Assembly (NCBI RefSeq): GCF_000798815.1
Contig: NZ_JTLD01000033.1
Span: 1-64,000 of the forward strand
Source: Alistipes sp. ZOR0009
GTDB lineage: Bacteria; Bacteroidota; Bacteroidia; Bacteroidales; ZOR0009
Direction: 5' to 3'
Length of the DNA stretch: 64,000 bases
A program made the position numbers and the translations under genes. Shown piece by piece: positions 1-7,426 of this stretch (position 1 is the first letter of the stretch; each line of letters starts with the position of its first letter). Below the pieces are notes generated by a model, which saw only the letters and a list, made by a program, of their open reading frames with translations, searched no databases and was not told where the DNA came from.

Positions 1-27
1 AGCGGGAGAGTAGGTGGCCGCCAACCT
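1..27 (+). rRNA. rrf: 3' end of 5S rRNA (partial, cut by left edge)
   Basis: The first bases read GGGAGAGTAGGT followed by a GCCGCCAACC-like tail. This is the conserved 3' end of Bacteroidetes 5S rRNA (usual form GGGAGAGTAGGTCGxxGCC). A rho-independent terminator follows nine bases later. The rest of the gene, and presumably the rRNA operon, lies left of the window. The call rests on a short stretch, but position, strand and terminator agree. Confidence 0.75.
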
Positions 28-35
28 TACAAGAG

Positions 36-66
36 GCCCTAGAATTTTTTTCTAGGGCTTTTTTAT
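36..66 (+). terminator. Rho-independent terminator of the 5S/rRNA transcript
   Basis: A 9-bp perfect stem (GCCCTAGAA / TTCTAGGGC, 36-44 and 50-58) with a T-only loop is followed by a run of T. It sits directly after the 5S end and before the porin promoter. Confidence 0.85.
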
Positions 67-67
67 T

Positions 68-75
68 TATCTTTG
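68..75 (+). promoter_or_regulatory. -7 box of the porin promoter
   Basis: TATCTTTG matches the Bacteroidetes -7 consensus TAnnTTTG and lies 7 bases before the ATG at 83. No TTG is found 19 nt upstream because the terminator T-run occupies that place. The transcript would be nearly leaderless. Confidence 0.5.
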
Positions 76-82
76 CAACAGT

Positions 83-2071
83 ATGCTTAAAAGAATATCT
101 ACTCTCGCGCTGTTCTTAATTATTACGATTGCAGTTTTTGCTCAGGCTCCTGAACGAAATGTATCCGTATCTGAAAAAATGGCTACTCCAGATTCACTCT
201 TAAATAAGAAATTGAATAGTTTCTATTTTAATGATAGTTTGAATCGAATTCGGCTGTTTGCATGGAATGTTAGTTCTTATACGAATATCCCTACGCGTAT
301 CAAGTTAGATACTGGGCAAAGGAATGTGCAGCGTGTGTATCCATTTTACGAGATGGATAATGTTGGTGCTGTTTATTTGGGGAATATCGGTAGTGCTACT
401 GTTAATCTTGATTTTTTTAAGAATGTAGCTAAGACTCCGTTCTTTTTTCAAAATGTGTATACTCCATTCTTGTCTACTCCTGATGATGTAAAGTTCTATA
501 ATACAAAAGTACCTTATTCTAGAGTCAGATATGTAACTGCTGGGAATAGAACCAACGCAGAGGAAATTTTTGGACTTACGTTAGCTCAGAACGTATCGCC
601 CTCCTTAAGTTTTGGGATTAACTATGATCGTTGGGGAACGAAAGGCATGTACAAGAGACAAAGGTCTAAGACGAAAGATTTTAGCGCATATGCCTCTTAT
701 TTAGGGAAAAAATATACAGCATATGCGGGATATATATACAACCTAGCCGACGTTCAGGAAAATGGTGGTGTTGCTGATGAAAAGGAAATTAGAGATACAG
801 TTATCAAGCCTGAGTATATCAACATTAAGCTCCGCAATGCTTCTAACATTGTGCGAAATAATACATTCTTTCTGTCTCAGACTTATGGGGTGCAATTGTC
901 TAATTCAGAAAACTTCACGAAAAATGGTATTTATTCCGGCCCATTGTTATTGGTTGGAATGTATTCAAAATATGCAACGTATCACCGTATTTACAAGGAT
1001 GATATGTCTGAAGTTGACCAAATTAAGTATTATAACAACTTCTACATCGACCCCAAAATAAGTTACGATTCTACCCGATTACGAGAGATTGATAACCGAT
1101 TCTATGCGCAGATTCGTCCATATACTGACAATTCTTTGCTGAATTTGTTTGGAGGGGGGATTGGCTACCAGAACTTGAAGTACTATATGTTCAATTTTAG
1201 AGATTATCTTTATGGGAATAAGAGTACAACCAACTATAATGCCTATGTTTATGGTTATGCCTCTGGAAAATTCAGAAAGTATATAGATTGGAATGCTTTT
1301 GGGAAATTAGTGCTTGCTGGCTATAATTCGGGTGATATAGATACCAAAGGAACCGCTTCGTTTTCTATCTATCCATGGGAGAAGGAGGTGAAATTGGTAG
1401 GTGAGTTTAAGTTTAAAACAGAGACTCCAGATTTTTACATTTCAAACTTTTTTTCTAACCACTTTAAGTGGAATAATAATTTTGAAAGAGTTGTTGATAC
1501 TAGAGTTGAGTTAAAGTTAGATATTCCATTTCTTGATTTAGAAATTGGTGCTCGTCAAGCGGTAGTTGATGGCTACATTTATTTTGCAAAAGATACCTTG
1601 CCGAAGCAAGCAGGCAGCGTAATTAGTGTAACGTCTGCATATCTTAAGAAAAATTTGGCCATTGGCCATCTGCATTTAGATGGGCAGGTTTTATTTCAGA
1701 AATCATCAAAAAAAGATATACTCCCACTGCCAGCAATTGCTGCGAATGTTGCCGTTTACTATCAGTTTAATATTGTGAAAAATGTACTAAAATCTCAACT
1801 AGGTGTTGATGTTAAGTACAATTCGGCATACTATACTTACGCCTACAATCCTGCTGTTGGTCAGTTTCATCTCCAGAATGTACGAAAGGTTGGAAACTAT
1901 CCGTGGATGGATGCTTTTGCCAACTTTAAGTGGAAAAGGGCTGCCTTATTTTTTAAGGTGACGAATATCGGTAAGGATTATGTAGGAGATTACGATTACT
2001 TCTCAGCATTAGGCTATCCAAGAGTGCCTATTCAGTTGCAGTACGGCCTTACATGGTCGTTCTACGATTAA
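83..2071 (+). CDS. Putative outer-membrane porin (Porin_10 family)
   Basis: 662 aa. A signal peptide (about residues 1-21, ending VFAQ|AP) is followed by a long stretch of alternating hydrophobic and aromatic strands rich in Tyr, Phe and Asn. It ends in aromatic residues (LTWSFYD), as outer-membrane beta-barrels do. Overall sequence and length fit the Bacteroidetes 'putative porin' family (Porin_10), which is expected to form a passive channel; the solute is unknown. It follows the rRNA terminator and has its own -7 box at 68-75. The lytic transglycosylase starts 76 bases downstream on the same strand without an obvious terminator between, so the two may be cotranscribed. The family call is by recognition of the sequence; transport function is inferred. 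Confidence 0.75.
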   Translation: MLKRISTLALFLIITIAVFAQAPERNVSVSEKMATPDSLLNKKLNSFYFNDSLNRIRLFAWNVSSYTNIPTRIKLDTGQRNVQRVYPFYEMDNVGAVYLGNIGSATVNLDFFKNVAKTPFFFQNVYTPFLSTPDDVKFYNTKVPYSRVRYVTAGNRTNAEEIFGLTLAQNVSPSLSFGINYDRWGTKGMYKRQRSKTKDFSAYASYLGKKYTAYAGYIYNLADVQENGGVADEKEIRDTVIKPEYINIKLRNASNIVRNNTFFLSQTYGVQLSNSENFTKNGIYSGPLLLVGMYSKYATYHRIYKDDMSEVDQIKYYNNFYIDPKISYDSTRLREIDNRFYAQIRPYTDNSLLNLFGGGIGYQNLKYYMFNFRDYLYGNKSTTNYNAYVYGYASGKFRKYIDWNAFGKLVLAGYNSGDIDTKGTASFSIYPWEKEVKLVGEFKFKTETPDFYISNFFSNHFKWNNNFERVVDTRVELKLDIPFLDLEIGARQAVVDGYIYFAKDTLPKQAGSVISVTSAYLKKNLAIGHLHLDGQVLFQKSSKKDILPLPAIAANVAVYYQFNIVKNVLKSQLGVDVKYNSAYYTYAYNPAVGQFHLQNVRKVGNYPWMDAFANFKWKRAALFFKVTNIGKDYVGDYDYFSALGYPRVPIQLQYGLTWSFYD

Positions 2072-2147
2072 TGTTGTAGAGGCTTATTTGAACATAGTTT
2101 GTACTTCTGTTGTTGAACTACAAACTATTCTACTCAAAATAACGGGT

Positions 2148-3467
2148 ATGAAAGGAACACGACTAATTGTATCCCTGGTCATATTCTTTGTTCTACTTTT
2201 TTCTTGTTCTCGGGATAATATTCGAGAGACGAGTTTTAGAGGTTTGGGCTTAAAGGAGAGTAAGTATTTAACTGCAATTTTAGAGGTTAATACACCAGGT
2301 TATTTTTTAAAAGGCGGGCAGCCAACTGGCTATCATTATGAAATGCTCAAAGCCTATGCTAGACAGAGAGGACTTTACCTTAAGATTATTCCCTTTACAT
2401 CAAAAGAAAGTGCGGCGCAGTTTCTTAAATCTGGTAAAGCAGATATTTTAGCCATAGAAAATAGTTCTGTTGCAGACGAGCCAGGGTTGCTTAAAACCGT
2501 TCCTCACTGGAAGCTTCATTACTCAATTTTATCTTTTTCTTCTGTAAAGTTGGGCAGTTCAGATGCTATATATATTCCAAGCAGCTTGCTAACTCAGGAC
2601 GAACTTGCTGATTTGAAAGGTAAATATCGTAATGTTGTAACGTTTAATGGCTTGAATACAGGCTTACTGGTTGAGCACCTTCAGATGAAAAGGCGATCAT
2701 GCGCTATTGTTCAATCCTCTGTAGCGGAAGCTATTAGCCTAAAGTATTCTGGGGTTCATATCGAAGAAATGAAGGATTTTGGAGCAAACTCGTGGTATGT
2801 CTCGAGTAAAAATTCATTCCTATTAGATTTGAATAAATGGATTGCAGAAACTCGCAATTCTGCAAATCACTCAAGTTACTATTCATCTTTTTACCAAAAC
2901 TATAAGGTAAACAGAGCATTGTCAAGTGGTGTAAACTTGACTGGTGAGTTTTTCCTTTCGGAATATGATGAAGTCGTAAAGAATTTTAGTTCAAAAATAG
3001 GTTGGGATTGGCTTCTAATTTCCTCTTTGATCTACCAGGAATCTCAATTTAAACCATCTGTAGTATCGTCTAGAGGGGCAAAAGGTTTGATGCAGGTTAT
3101 GCCAGAAACTGCGAATCAGTTTGGTTACCATTCAGTTCATTCTGCATCAACCAATATTTACATTGGAACTCGGCTTCTTTCTCGTTTGGCTAGGATTTTT
3201 TCTAAGTATCCAATTGGTATTGAAGAGCAAAGAAAGTTTGTTTTGGCGGCTTACAATGGAGGTATTGGAAGAGTTCTCGATGCAATGCGAATAACGGCTA
3301 AATATGGAAGAAATCCTTATAATTGGGAGGATGTATCCATCTTCTTCTTGCGAAAAAATCCTAGTTTAGTGAATCCTCATAAGGTTAAAAATGAGAACGA
3401 AACAACTCGCTTTGTGAAAGAGGTGTTGGAGCGCTACTATAATTATAAGGCTCTTTCATTAAGTTAA
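2148..3467 (+). CDS. mltF: Membrane-bound lytic murein transglycosylase, MltF-like lipoprotein
   Basis: The frame is open from 2088, but the ATG at 2148 gives a clean lipoprotein signal peptide with lipobox LFSC and Cys20, so that start is chosen (439 aa). Residues about 45-260 look like a periplasmic solute-binding domain (SBP_bac_3 type). Residues about 275-430 are an SLT lysozyme-like domain with the motif IYQESQF (catalytic Glu near residue 298), then GAKGLMQVMP and AAYNGG. This two-domain order is that of MltF, which cleaves the MurNAc-GlcNAc bond to give 1,6-anhydro ends at the inner face of the outer membrane. Its last four bases overlap the convergent Nudix gene. Confidence 0.88.
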   Translation: MKGTRLIVSLVIFFVLLFSCSRDNIRETSFRGLGLKESKYLTAILEVNTPGYFLKGGQPTGYHYEMLKAYARQRGLYLKIIPFTSKESAAQFLKSGKADILAIENSSVADEPGLLKTVPHWKLHYSILSFSSVKLGSSDAIYIPSSLLTQDELADLKGKYRNVVTFNGLNTGLLVEHLQMKRRSCAIVQSSVAEAISLKYSGVHIEEMKDFGANSWYVSSKNSFLLDLNKWIAETRNSANHSSYYSSFYQNYKVNRALSSGVNLTGEFFLSEYDEVVKNFSSKIGWDWLLISSLIYQESQFKPSVVSSRGAKGLMQVMPETANQFGYHSVHSASTNIYIGTRLLSRLARIFSKYPIGIEEQRKFVLAAYNGGIGRVLDAMRITAKYGRNPYNWEDVSIFFLRKNPSLVNPHKVKNENETTRFVKEVLERYYNYKALSLS

Positions 3468-4096
3468 GCATTCCGTTCCAAGAGAAGCATCCTTAGCTCA
3501 TTTAGAATCATCGCTGTAGCACCCCAAATTTTTTCGTTTTGAATTAAAAAAGCTGGGGTAACAATATTTCCTTTAGGAGTATTAACTTCTGCATTAACCA
3601 AGGTTGATGCAAGCAGTTCTTCAATTTGAGCCTCTATAATATACTCAACTTCGTTGTTGGATGGTTGAAATACGGGAGGCTGTAAGGTATAGGCTAGCAC
3701 GGGTTTTACTGTAAATTCGCTTACTGGAATATATACGGTTGTTAATTCGTTAGCTACATTTATGGATGACGGTTCAACACCAATCTCTTCTTGAGCCTCT
3801 CTTAAAGCCGTTTGAATTAAATTGCTGTCAAACTTTTCATACTTTCCGCCTGGAAAGGCAACCTGAGAACTGTGATGACCATTATATTGCGGACGTTTTA
3901 TTAGGCAAAAGTGGACTTTTGAGTCAGCCTCGTAAAATAGTATTAAGACGGCACTTTTTCTTGTTTTTTCTGTCGGCTTTTTATCTTTATACAAGGCTAG
4001 TCGAAAAGGAGGATATGCTTGAATGTGTGCTTTTTCTCCTTTTAAATCTTCCGTCCTAAAGCTGGTTAATATTTCTATGGTTTCGACTAAATTCAT
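3464..4096 (-). CDS. Nudix hydrolase, CoA pyrophosphatase-like (NudL type)
   Basis: 210 aa. The Nudix box runs from GGKYE through REAQEEIG near residues 80-105, with the Arg and paired Glu residues that bind metal and the pyrophosphate. Just before it is the sequence VAFPGG, typical of the CoA-diphosphatase (NudL/YeaB) branch, which hydrolyses CoA and related nucleotide pyrophosphates in the cytoplasm. The start codon overlaps the stop of the upstream permease as TAATG (one shared base), so translation is probably coupled. Substrate is assigned by family only; other Nudix substrates are possible. Confidence 0.8.
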   Translation of the reverse strand: MNLVETIEILTSFRTEDLKGEKAHIQAYPPFRLALYKDKKPTEKTRKSAVLILFYEADSKVHFCLIKRPQYNGHHSSQVAFPGGKYEKFDSNLIQTALREAQEEIGVEPSSINVANELTTVYIPVSEFTVKPVLAYTLQPPVFQPSNNEVEYIIEAQIEELLASTLVNAEVNTPKGNIVTPAFLIQNEKIWGATAMILNELRMLLLERNA

Positions 4097-5340
4097 TATT
4101 CGTACCTTATAATTTCGGCTGGCGATATTCTTCCTATTAATACTAATGGTATAAGCATGAAGAGGCCTAACAGAATAAATGTGGCAATGTTTAGCACTAT
4201 GATTGATAATATATCAATGCTAATGGGGACACTTGCTAGAAAGTAGGTGGATTCCTCTAACTTAATGATTCCTGTGTATTTTTGAATTAAGCAAATTAGC
4301 AATCCAACTATATTGCCCCAGAGTAATCCTTTTAAAACAATAGAAGCAGACAGAAAAACAAAAACTTTGCGTAGCGCTTTTGCTGGCATCCCAAGTGCTT
4401 TTAGAACACCAATCATTTTTACTCTATCTAAAAGCAGGATTAGAATTCCTGTAATCATATTAATTCCTGCTACAAAAAGCATTAGTATAAGAACAACCAA
4501 TGCGTTCATATCTTGAAGATTGAGCCAATCAAAAATGTTGCTCATGGTTTCTTTTATGCTCTGTATGCGAAGCCTAGAACCATCACTATACAGCTTATAC
4601 CCTGCAATCTCTTGTATTTTGTTGTTTGTTTCATCTATCTTGTTGAAATCTTTAAGGAGGATATCAAACCCAGCATATTCGTTAGGACTCCACCCATTTA
4701 ATTTTTGGGTGTGACGTAAATCGCTGATTACGTACTTGCTATCGAATTCGGTGAACTTTGTATCGTAAATTCCCACAATGGTAAATGCTCTTTGGCGAGG
4801 TGGATTTTGAACGAAATACGTTCTGATTTTATCACCTAACTTCATTTTAAGTTTTGATGCTAGGTTTTTTGATATCAAAACATCGTTTGATGTTGTTGCG
4901 CTGTTGTAGTTTGGTATTTGCCCTTCAACTAGGTTCGATTTAAAAAAATTCCAGTCGAAAGATTTATCAACACCTTTTAGAATGACCCCTTGTATTTCGG
5001 TTTGCGATTTTATTATACCCGGTTTTATTGTAAAGGGATGGATAGATTTTACATTATCGACTTTAAGAAGCTCGGCGATGGGAACTTTTTTTGCGTTTAA
5101 GGGCGAAATTTCGAGAGATGCATTTGCTTCTAGGTTGTTGATTTGAATAGGAGCCGTGAAGCCCGTTACTTTTTCTCTGATTTCCTTTTTGAAACCGGTT
5201 ACTATTGCTAGCGCAATAACCATAACGGCAGTACTAATTGCAATGCTGATGGCTGCAATGCGGCTCATTCGTTGAGCGATTAAACCTTGGTAGTTACGCT
5301 CTTTAACGAGCCTTTGAGCAATAAAAAGTTCAGTATTCAA
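4096..5340 (-). CDS. ABC transporter permease, LolC/LolE (FtsX) family
   Basis: 414 aa. The N-terminus is cytoplasmic with FIAQRL, followed by one membrane span near residues 25-50, a periplasmic domain of about 230 residues (MacB_PCD-like), and three further spans near 275-305, 325-350 and 370-400. The C-terminal motif is PAEIIRYE. This is the LolC/LolE topology. With LolD, such permeases extract lipoproteins from the inner membrane and hand them to a periplasmic carrier. The likely ATPase, lolD, is not adjacent but lies at 10.5 kb, an arrangement common in Bacteroidetes. The gene is coupled to the Nudix gene downstream. A MacB-type exporter permease is the alternative reading. Confidence 0.8.
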   Translation of the reverse strand: MNTELFIAQRLVKERNYQGLIAQRMSRIAAISIAISTAVMVIALAIVTGFKKEIREKVTGFTAPIQINNLEANASLEISPLNAKKVPIAELLKVDNVKSIHPFTIKPGIIKSQTEIQGVILKGVDKSFDWNFFKSNLVEGQIPNYNSATTSNDVLISKNLASKLKMKLGDKIRTYFVQNPPRQRAFTIVGIYDTKFTEFDSKYVISDLRHTQKLNGWSPNEYAGFDILLKDFNKIDETNNKIQEIAGYKLYSDGSRLRIQSIKETMSNIFDWLNLQDMNALVVLILMLFVAGINMITGILILLLDRVKMIGVLKALGMPAKALRKVFVFLSASIVLKGLLWGNIVGLLICLIQKYTGIIKLEESTYFLASVPISIDILSIIVLNIATFILLGLFMLIPLVLIGRISPAEIIRYE

Positions 5341-5422
5341 CGGTTGTGATTTTGCTAAAACTAATGGGATGAAGATAGCATAATTGCAGCTATGAAAAAA
5401 GAGAGGATGATTGTACTGAAAG

Positions 5423-5449
5423 TAAAAAAGGGAGCAAGTGCTCCCTTTT
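5423..5449 (-). terminator. Terminator of the aminotransferase transcript
   Basis: Read on the minus strand, a GGGAGCA/TGCTCCC stem extended by A:T pairs runs into TTTTTT, six bases after the aminotransferase stop codon. Confidence 0.85.
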
Positions 5450-5454
5450 CTATA

Positions 5455-6654
5455 CTATTCCGTTTTTCCTGGATATACTTTTAGTGCTTCGGCTAGGCAA
5501 TCCATTGCATTTTTTAAGTCCTCTATTTTTAGAACATATGCAATACGAACTTCGTTTTTACCCAATCCGTTAGTTGCATAAAAACCTGTAGCAGGAGCAA
5601 CCATCACGGTTTGATTTTTATATTCAAACGAATCGAGTAGCCATTGGGCGAATTTGTCAGAGTCGTCGATAGGAAGCTTTACCACTGTGTAGAAGGCTCC
5701 CTTAGGTGTTGGGCAGTAAACGCCAGGCATGTTGTTGAGCGCACTAACCATGAAGTCTCTGCGTTCAATATACTCATTGTAAACCCCTTCAAAATATGAC
5801 TTTGGAGTGCGAAGTGCTGCCTCTGATGCAATTTGGCCAATTGCGGGAGGACATAGGCGTGCTTGTCCGAATTTAAGAACTGCCGACATGAGCTCTTGAT
5901 TGCGGGAAATTAGTGCGCCAACTCGTGCTCCACACATGCTATATCGTTTCGATACAGAATCGAATAGAACTACGTTGTCTTCTATCCCTTTTAGGTTTAA
6001 GCACGAGAAATGCTTTTCTCCATCGTAACAGAATTCACGGTAAACTTCATCAGCAAAAAGGAATAGATCATATTTCTTTATTATGCTGCTTAATGTCTCT
6101 AGCTCTTCTTTTGTGTAAAGGTAACCAGTTGGATTATTAGGGTTACAAATTACAATACCTCTTGTTTTGGGAGTGATAAGTTTTTCAAACTCAGAGATTG
6201 GGGGTAGAGCAAAATTATTTTCGATAGAAGCTGTAATCGGTTTTACAACAACCCCTGTTTGAAGCGCAAAGCTGTTATAGTTTGCGTAGAATGGTTCTGG
6301 AATGATTACCTCTTCGCCTGGATTCAGGCACGCTCCAAATGCAAATGTGATTGCTTCAGATCCTCCAGTTGTTATAAGTATATCTTTTGCAGAAATATCA
6401 ATACCTTCCTTTTGGTAGTACTCGGCGAGTCCTTTGCGGTACGATTCATTTCCTGCAGAGTGGGTATACTCAATTACCGTTTCTTTTATGTTCTTAATTG
6501 CTTCCAACGCTTCTGTTGGAGTTGGAATGTCAGGCTGTCCGATGTTGAGATGGTAAACTTTTACCCCTCTTTTTTTTGCAGCTTCGGCAAATGGAACCAG
6601 CTTTCTGATGGGAGACGCTGGCATTACAGCCGATTTTTCCGATAATTTAGGCAT
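5455..6654 (-). CDS. PLP-dependent class I aminotransferase (aspartate aminotransferase-like)
   Basis: 399 aa, usual length for the family. Visible motifs are GGSEA (phosphate region, about 97-101), NPNNPTG (about 171-177), ADEVYREF (about 201-208, Asp to PLP nitrogen) and SVSKRYSMCGARVG, where Lys236 should form the Schiff base. It catalyses amino transfer between an amino acid and a 2-oxoacid in the cytosol; subgroup Ib aspartate/alanine aminotransferases are the closest in pattern. It begins 21 bases after the stop of the DUF1573 gene and probably shares its promoter. A terminator follows the stop at once. Substrate specificity cannot be fixed from sequence alone. Confidence 0.85.
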   Translation of the reverse strand: MPKLSEKSAVMPASPIRKLVPFAEAAKKRGVKVYHLNIGQPDIPTPTEALEAIKNIKETVIEYTHSAGNESYRKGLAEYYQKEGIDISAKDILITTGGSEAITFAFGACLNPGEEVIIPEPFYANYNSFALQTGVVVKPITASIENNFALPPISEFEKLITPKTRGIVICNPNNPTGYLYTKEELETLSSIIKKYDLFLFADEVYREFCYDGEKHFSCLNLKGIEDNVVLFDSVSKRYSMCGARVGALISRNQELMSAVLKFGQARLCPPAIGQIASEAALRTPKSYFEGVYNEYIERRDFMVSALNNMPGVYCPTPKGAFYTVVKLPIDDSDKFAQWLLDSFEYKNQTVMVAPATGFYATNGLGKNEVRIAYVLKIEDLKNAMDCLAEALKVYPGKTE

Positions 6655-6675
6655 ATAGTCCTTGTTAGGTTGTTA

Positions 6676-7068
6676 TTACTGTTTTGGAGGAAGAATCTCC
6701 CCCTTTATGGTGAGTGTTACCATGCTCGTAGTTGCGTTTGAGTAAACGTATACCAGCTTGGTGAAGACACCGACAATTTGAGAGTTGTAGGTTACTTTAA
6801 TTTTTCCCGTTTTTCCTGGCGCAATAGGCTCCTTCGACCACTCTGGAGTCGTACATCCACAGGATGGGTTAACGCTAGTAAGAATTAAAGGAACTTTTCC
6901 TGTATTCTTAAATTCAAAGAAGTAGCTTGCATCTCCTTTGTGTTCGAGCTTGTTGAAGTTGTGCTCGAGTGTTTTAAACTCAATGGTAGGTGCATTTGGA
7001 TTTTGAGCCGTTGCGACAGATATTGCCGCAAAGAAAATCATTGTAAATGTTGCAAGTAGCTTGTTCAT
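6676..7068 (-). CDS. DUF1573 exported protein
   Basis: The frame is open upstream to 7185, but the ATG at 7068 gives 130 aa with a normal signal peptide (MNKLLATF..., cleavage after TAQ) and lies 29 bases downstream of a -7 box, so this start is preferred. The mature part is a single DUF1573 domain: an immunoglobulin-like (ASH/MSP-type) beta-sandwich with the family's NTGKVPLILTSVNPSCGCT stretch and a following YNS. The role of DUF1573 proteins is not established; they are very common in Bacteroidetes envelopes. First gene of a likely two-gene unit with the aminotransferase. Confidence 0.85.
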   Translation of the reverse strand: MNKLLATFTMIFFAAISVATAQNPNAPTIEFKTLEHNFNKLEHKGDASYFFEFKNTGKVPLILTSVNPSCGCTTPEWSKEPIAPGKTGKIKVTYNSQIVGVFTKLVYVYSNATTSMVTLTIKGEILPPKQ

Positions 7069-7096
7069 TGTTGTTACAATTTCATAAGTTTTGGTG

Positions 7097-7104
7097 CAAA
7101 GGTA
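7097..7104 (-). promoter_or_regulatory. -7 box for DUF1573-aminotransferase unit
   Basis: On the minus strand the sequence is TACCTTTG (TAnnTTTG). It is placed 28 bases before the ATG at 7068 and inside the longer open frame, which argues against the upstream start. No TTG at the standard spacing was found. Confidence 0.55.
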
Positions 7105-7426
7105 AGGTTTATGCTCTATTCTTATTATCAAGCACCATACTTTATTTATAAGAATAGGATTAAAAATGGGTGATCCCTTCGCCACTTTGGCTTTACGGCT
7201 CTATTTTTAACAGAATAATAGTTAGCTGAATCCCATTACTCGCTAGGTTTTTGATATTTTGCGCCTTCCATAAAACGGCCGCAATTTCTATTTTTATTTA
7301 GATGACAGCAGGAAAGACCATATCTCTTATCTTTTTTTGAATTGGAATTCGAAAAAAATAATAAATTTGCGCCTTACATGCTTAGAGGTGTAATAATAAG
7401 AAAGACAATTAATAAATTTTCAACCA
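7105..7426. other. Divergent intergenic region between DUF1573 and secDF
   Basis: About 320 bases without a gene. The left edge serves the leftward DUF1573 promoter and the right part holds the secDF -7 box (7362-7369). A short palindromic run AAACGGCCG lies near 7273. Nothing else recognised. Confidence 0.5.
7362..7369 (+). promoter_or_regulatory. -7 box of the secDF promoter
   Basis: TAAATTTG matches TAnnTTTG. A TTG lies at 7342-7344 (17-nt spacing) and a TTTG at 7336-7339 (22-nt spacing). The predicted leader to the ATG at 7427 is about 50 nt. Confidence 0.6.

Noticed and set aside
7069-7185. Longer start of the DUF1573 protein
   Set aside because: It lacks a signal peptide at its front and spans the -7 box; the ATG at 7068 gives a normal exported protein.
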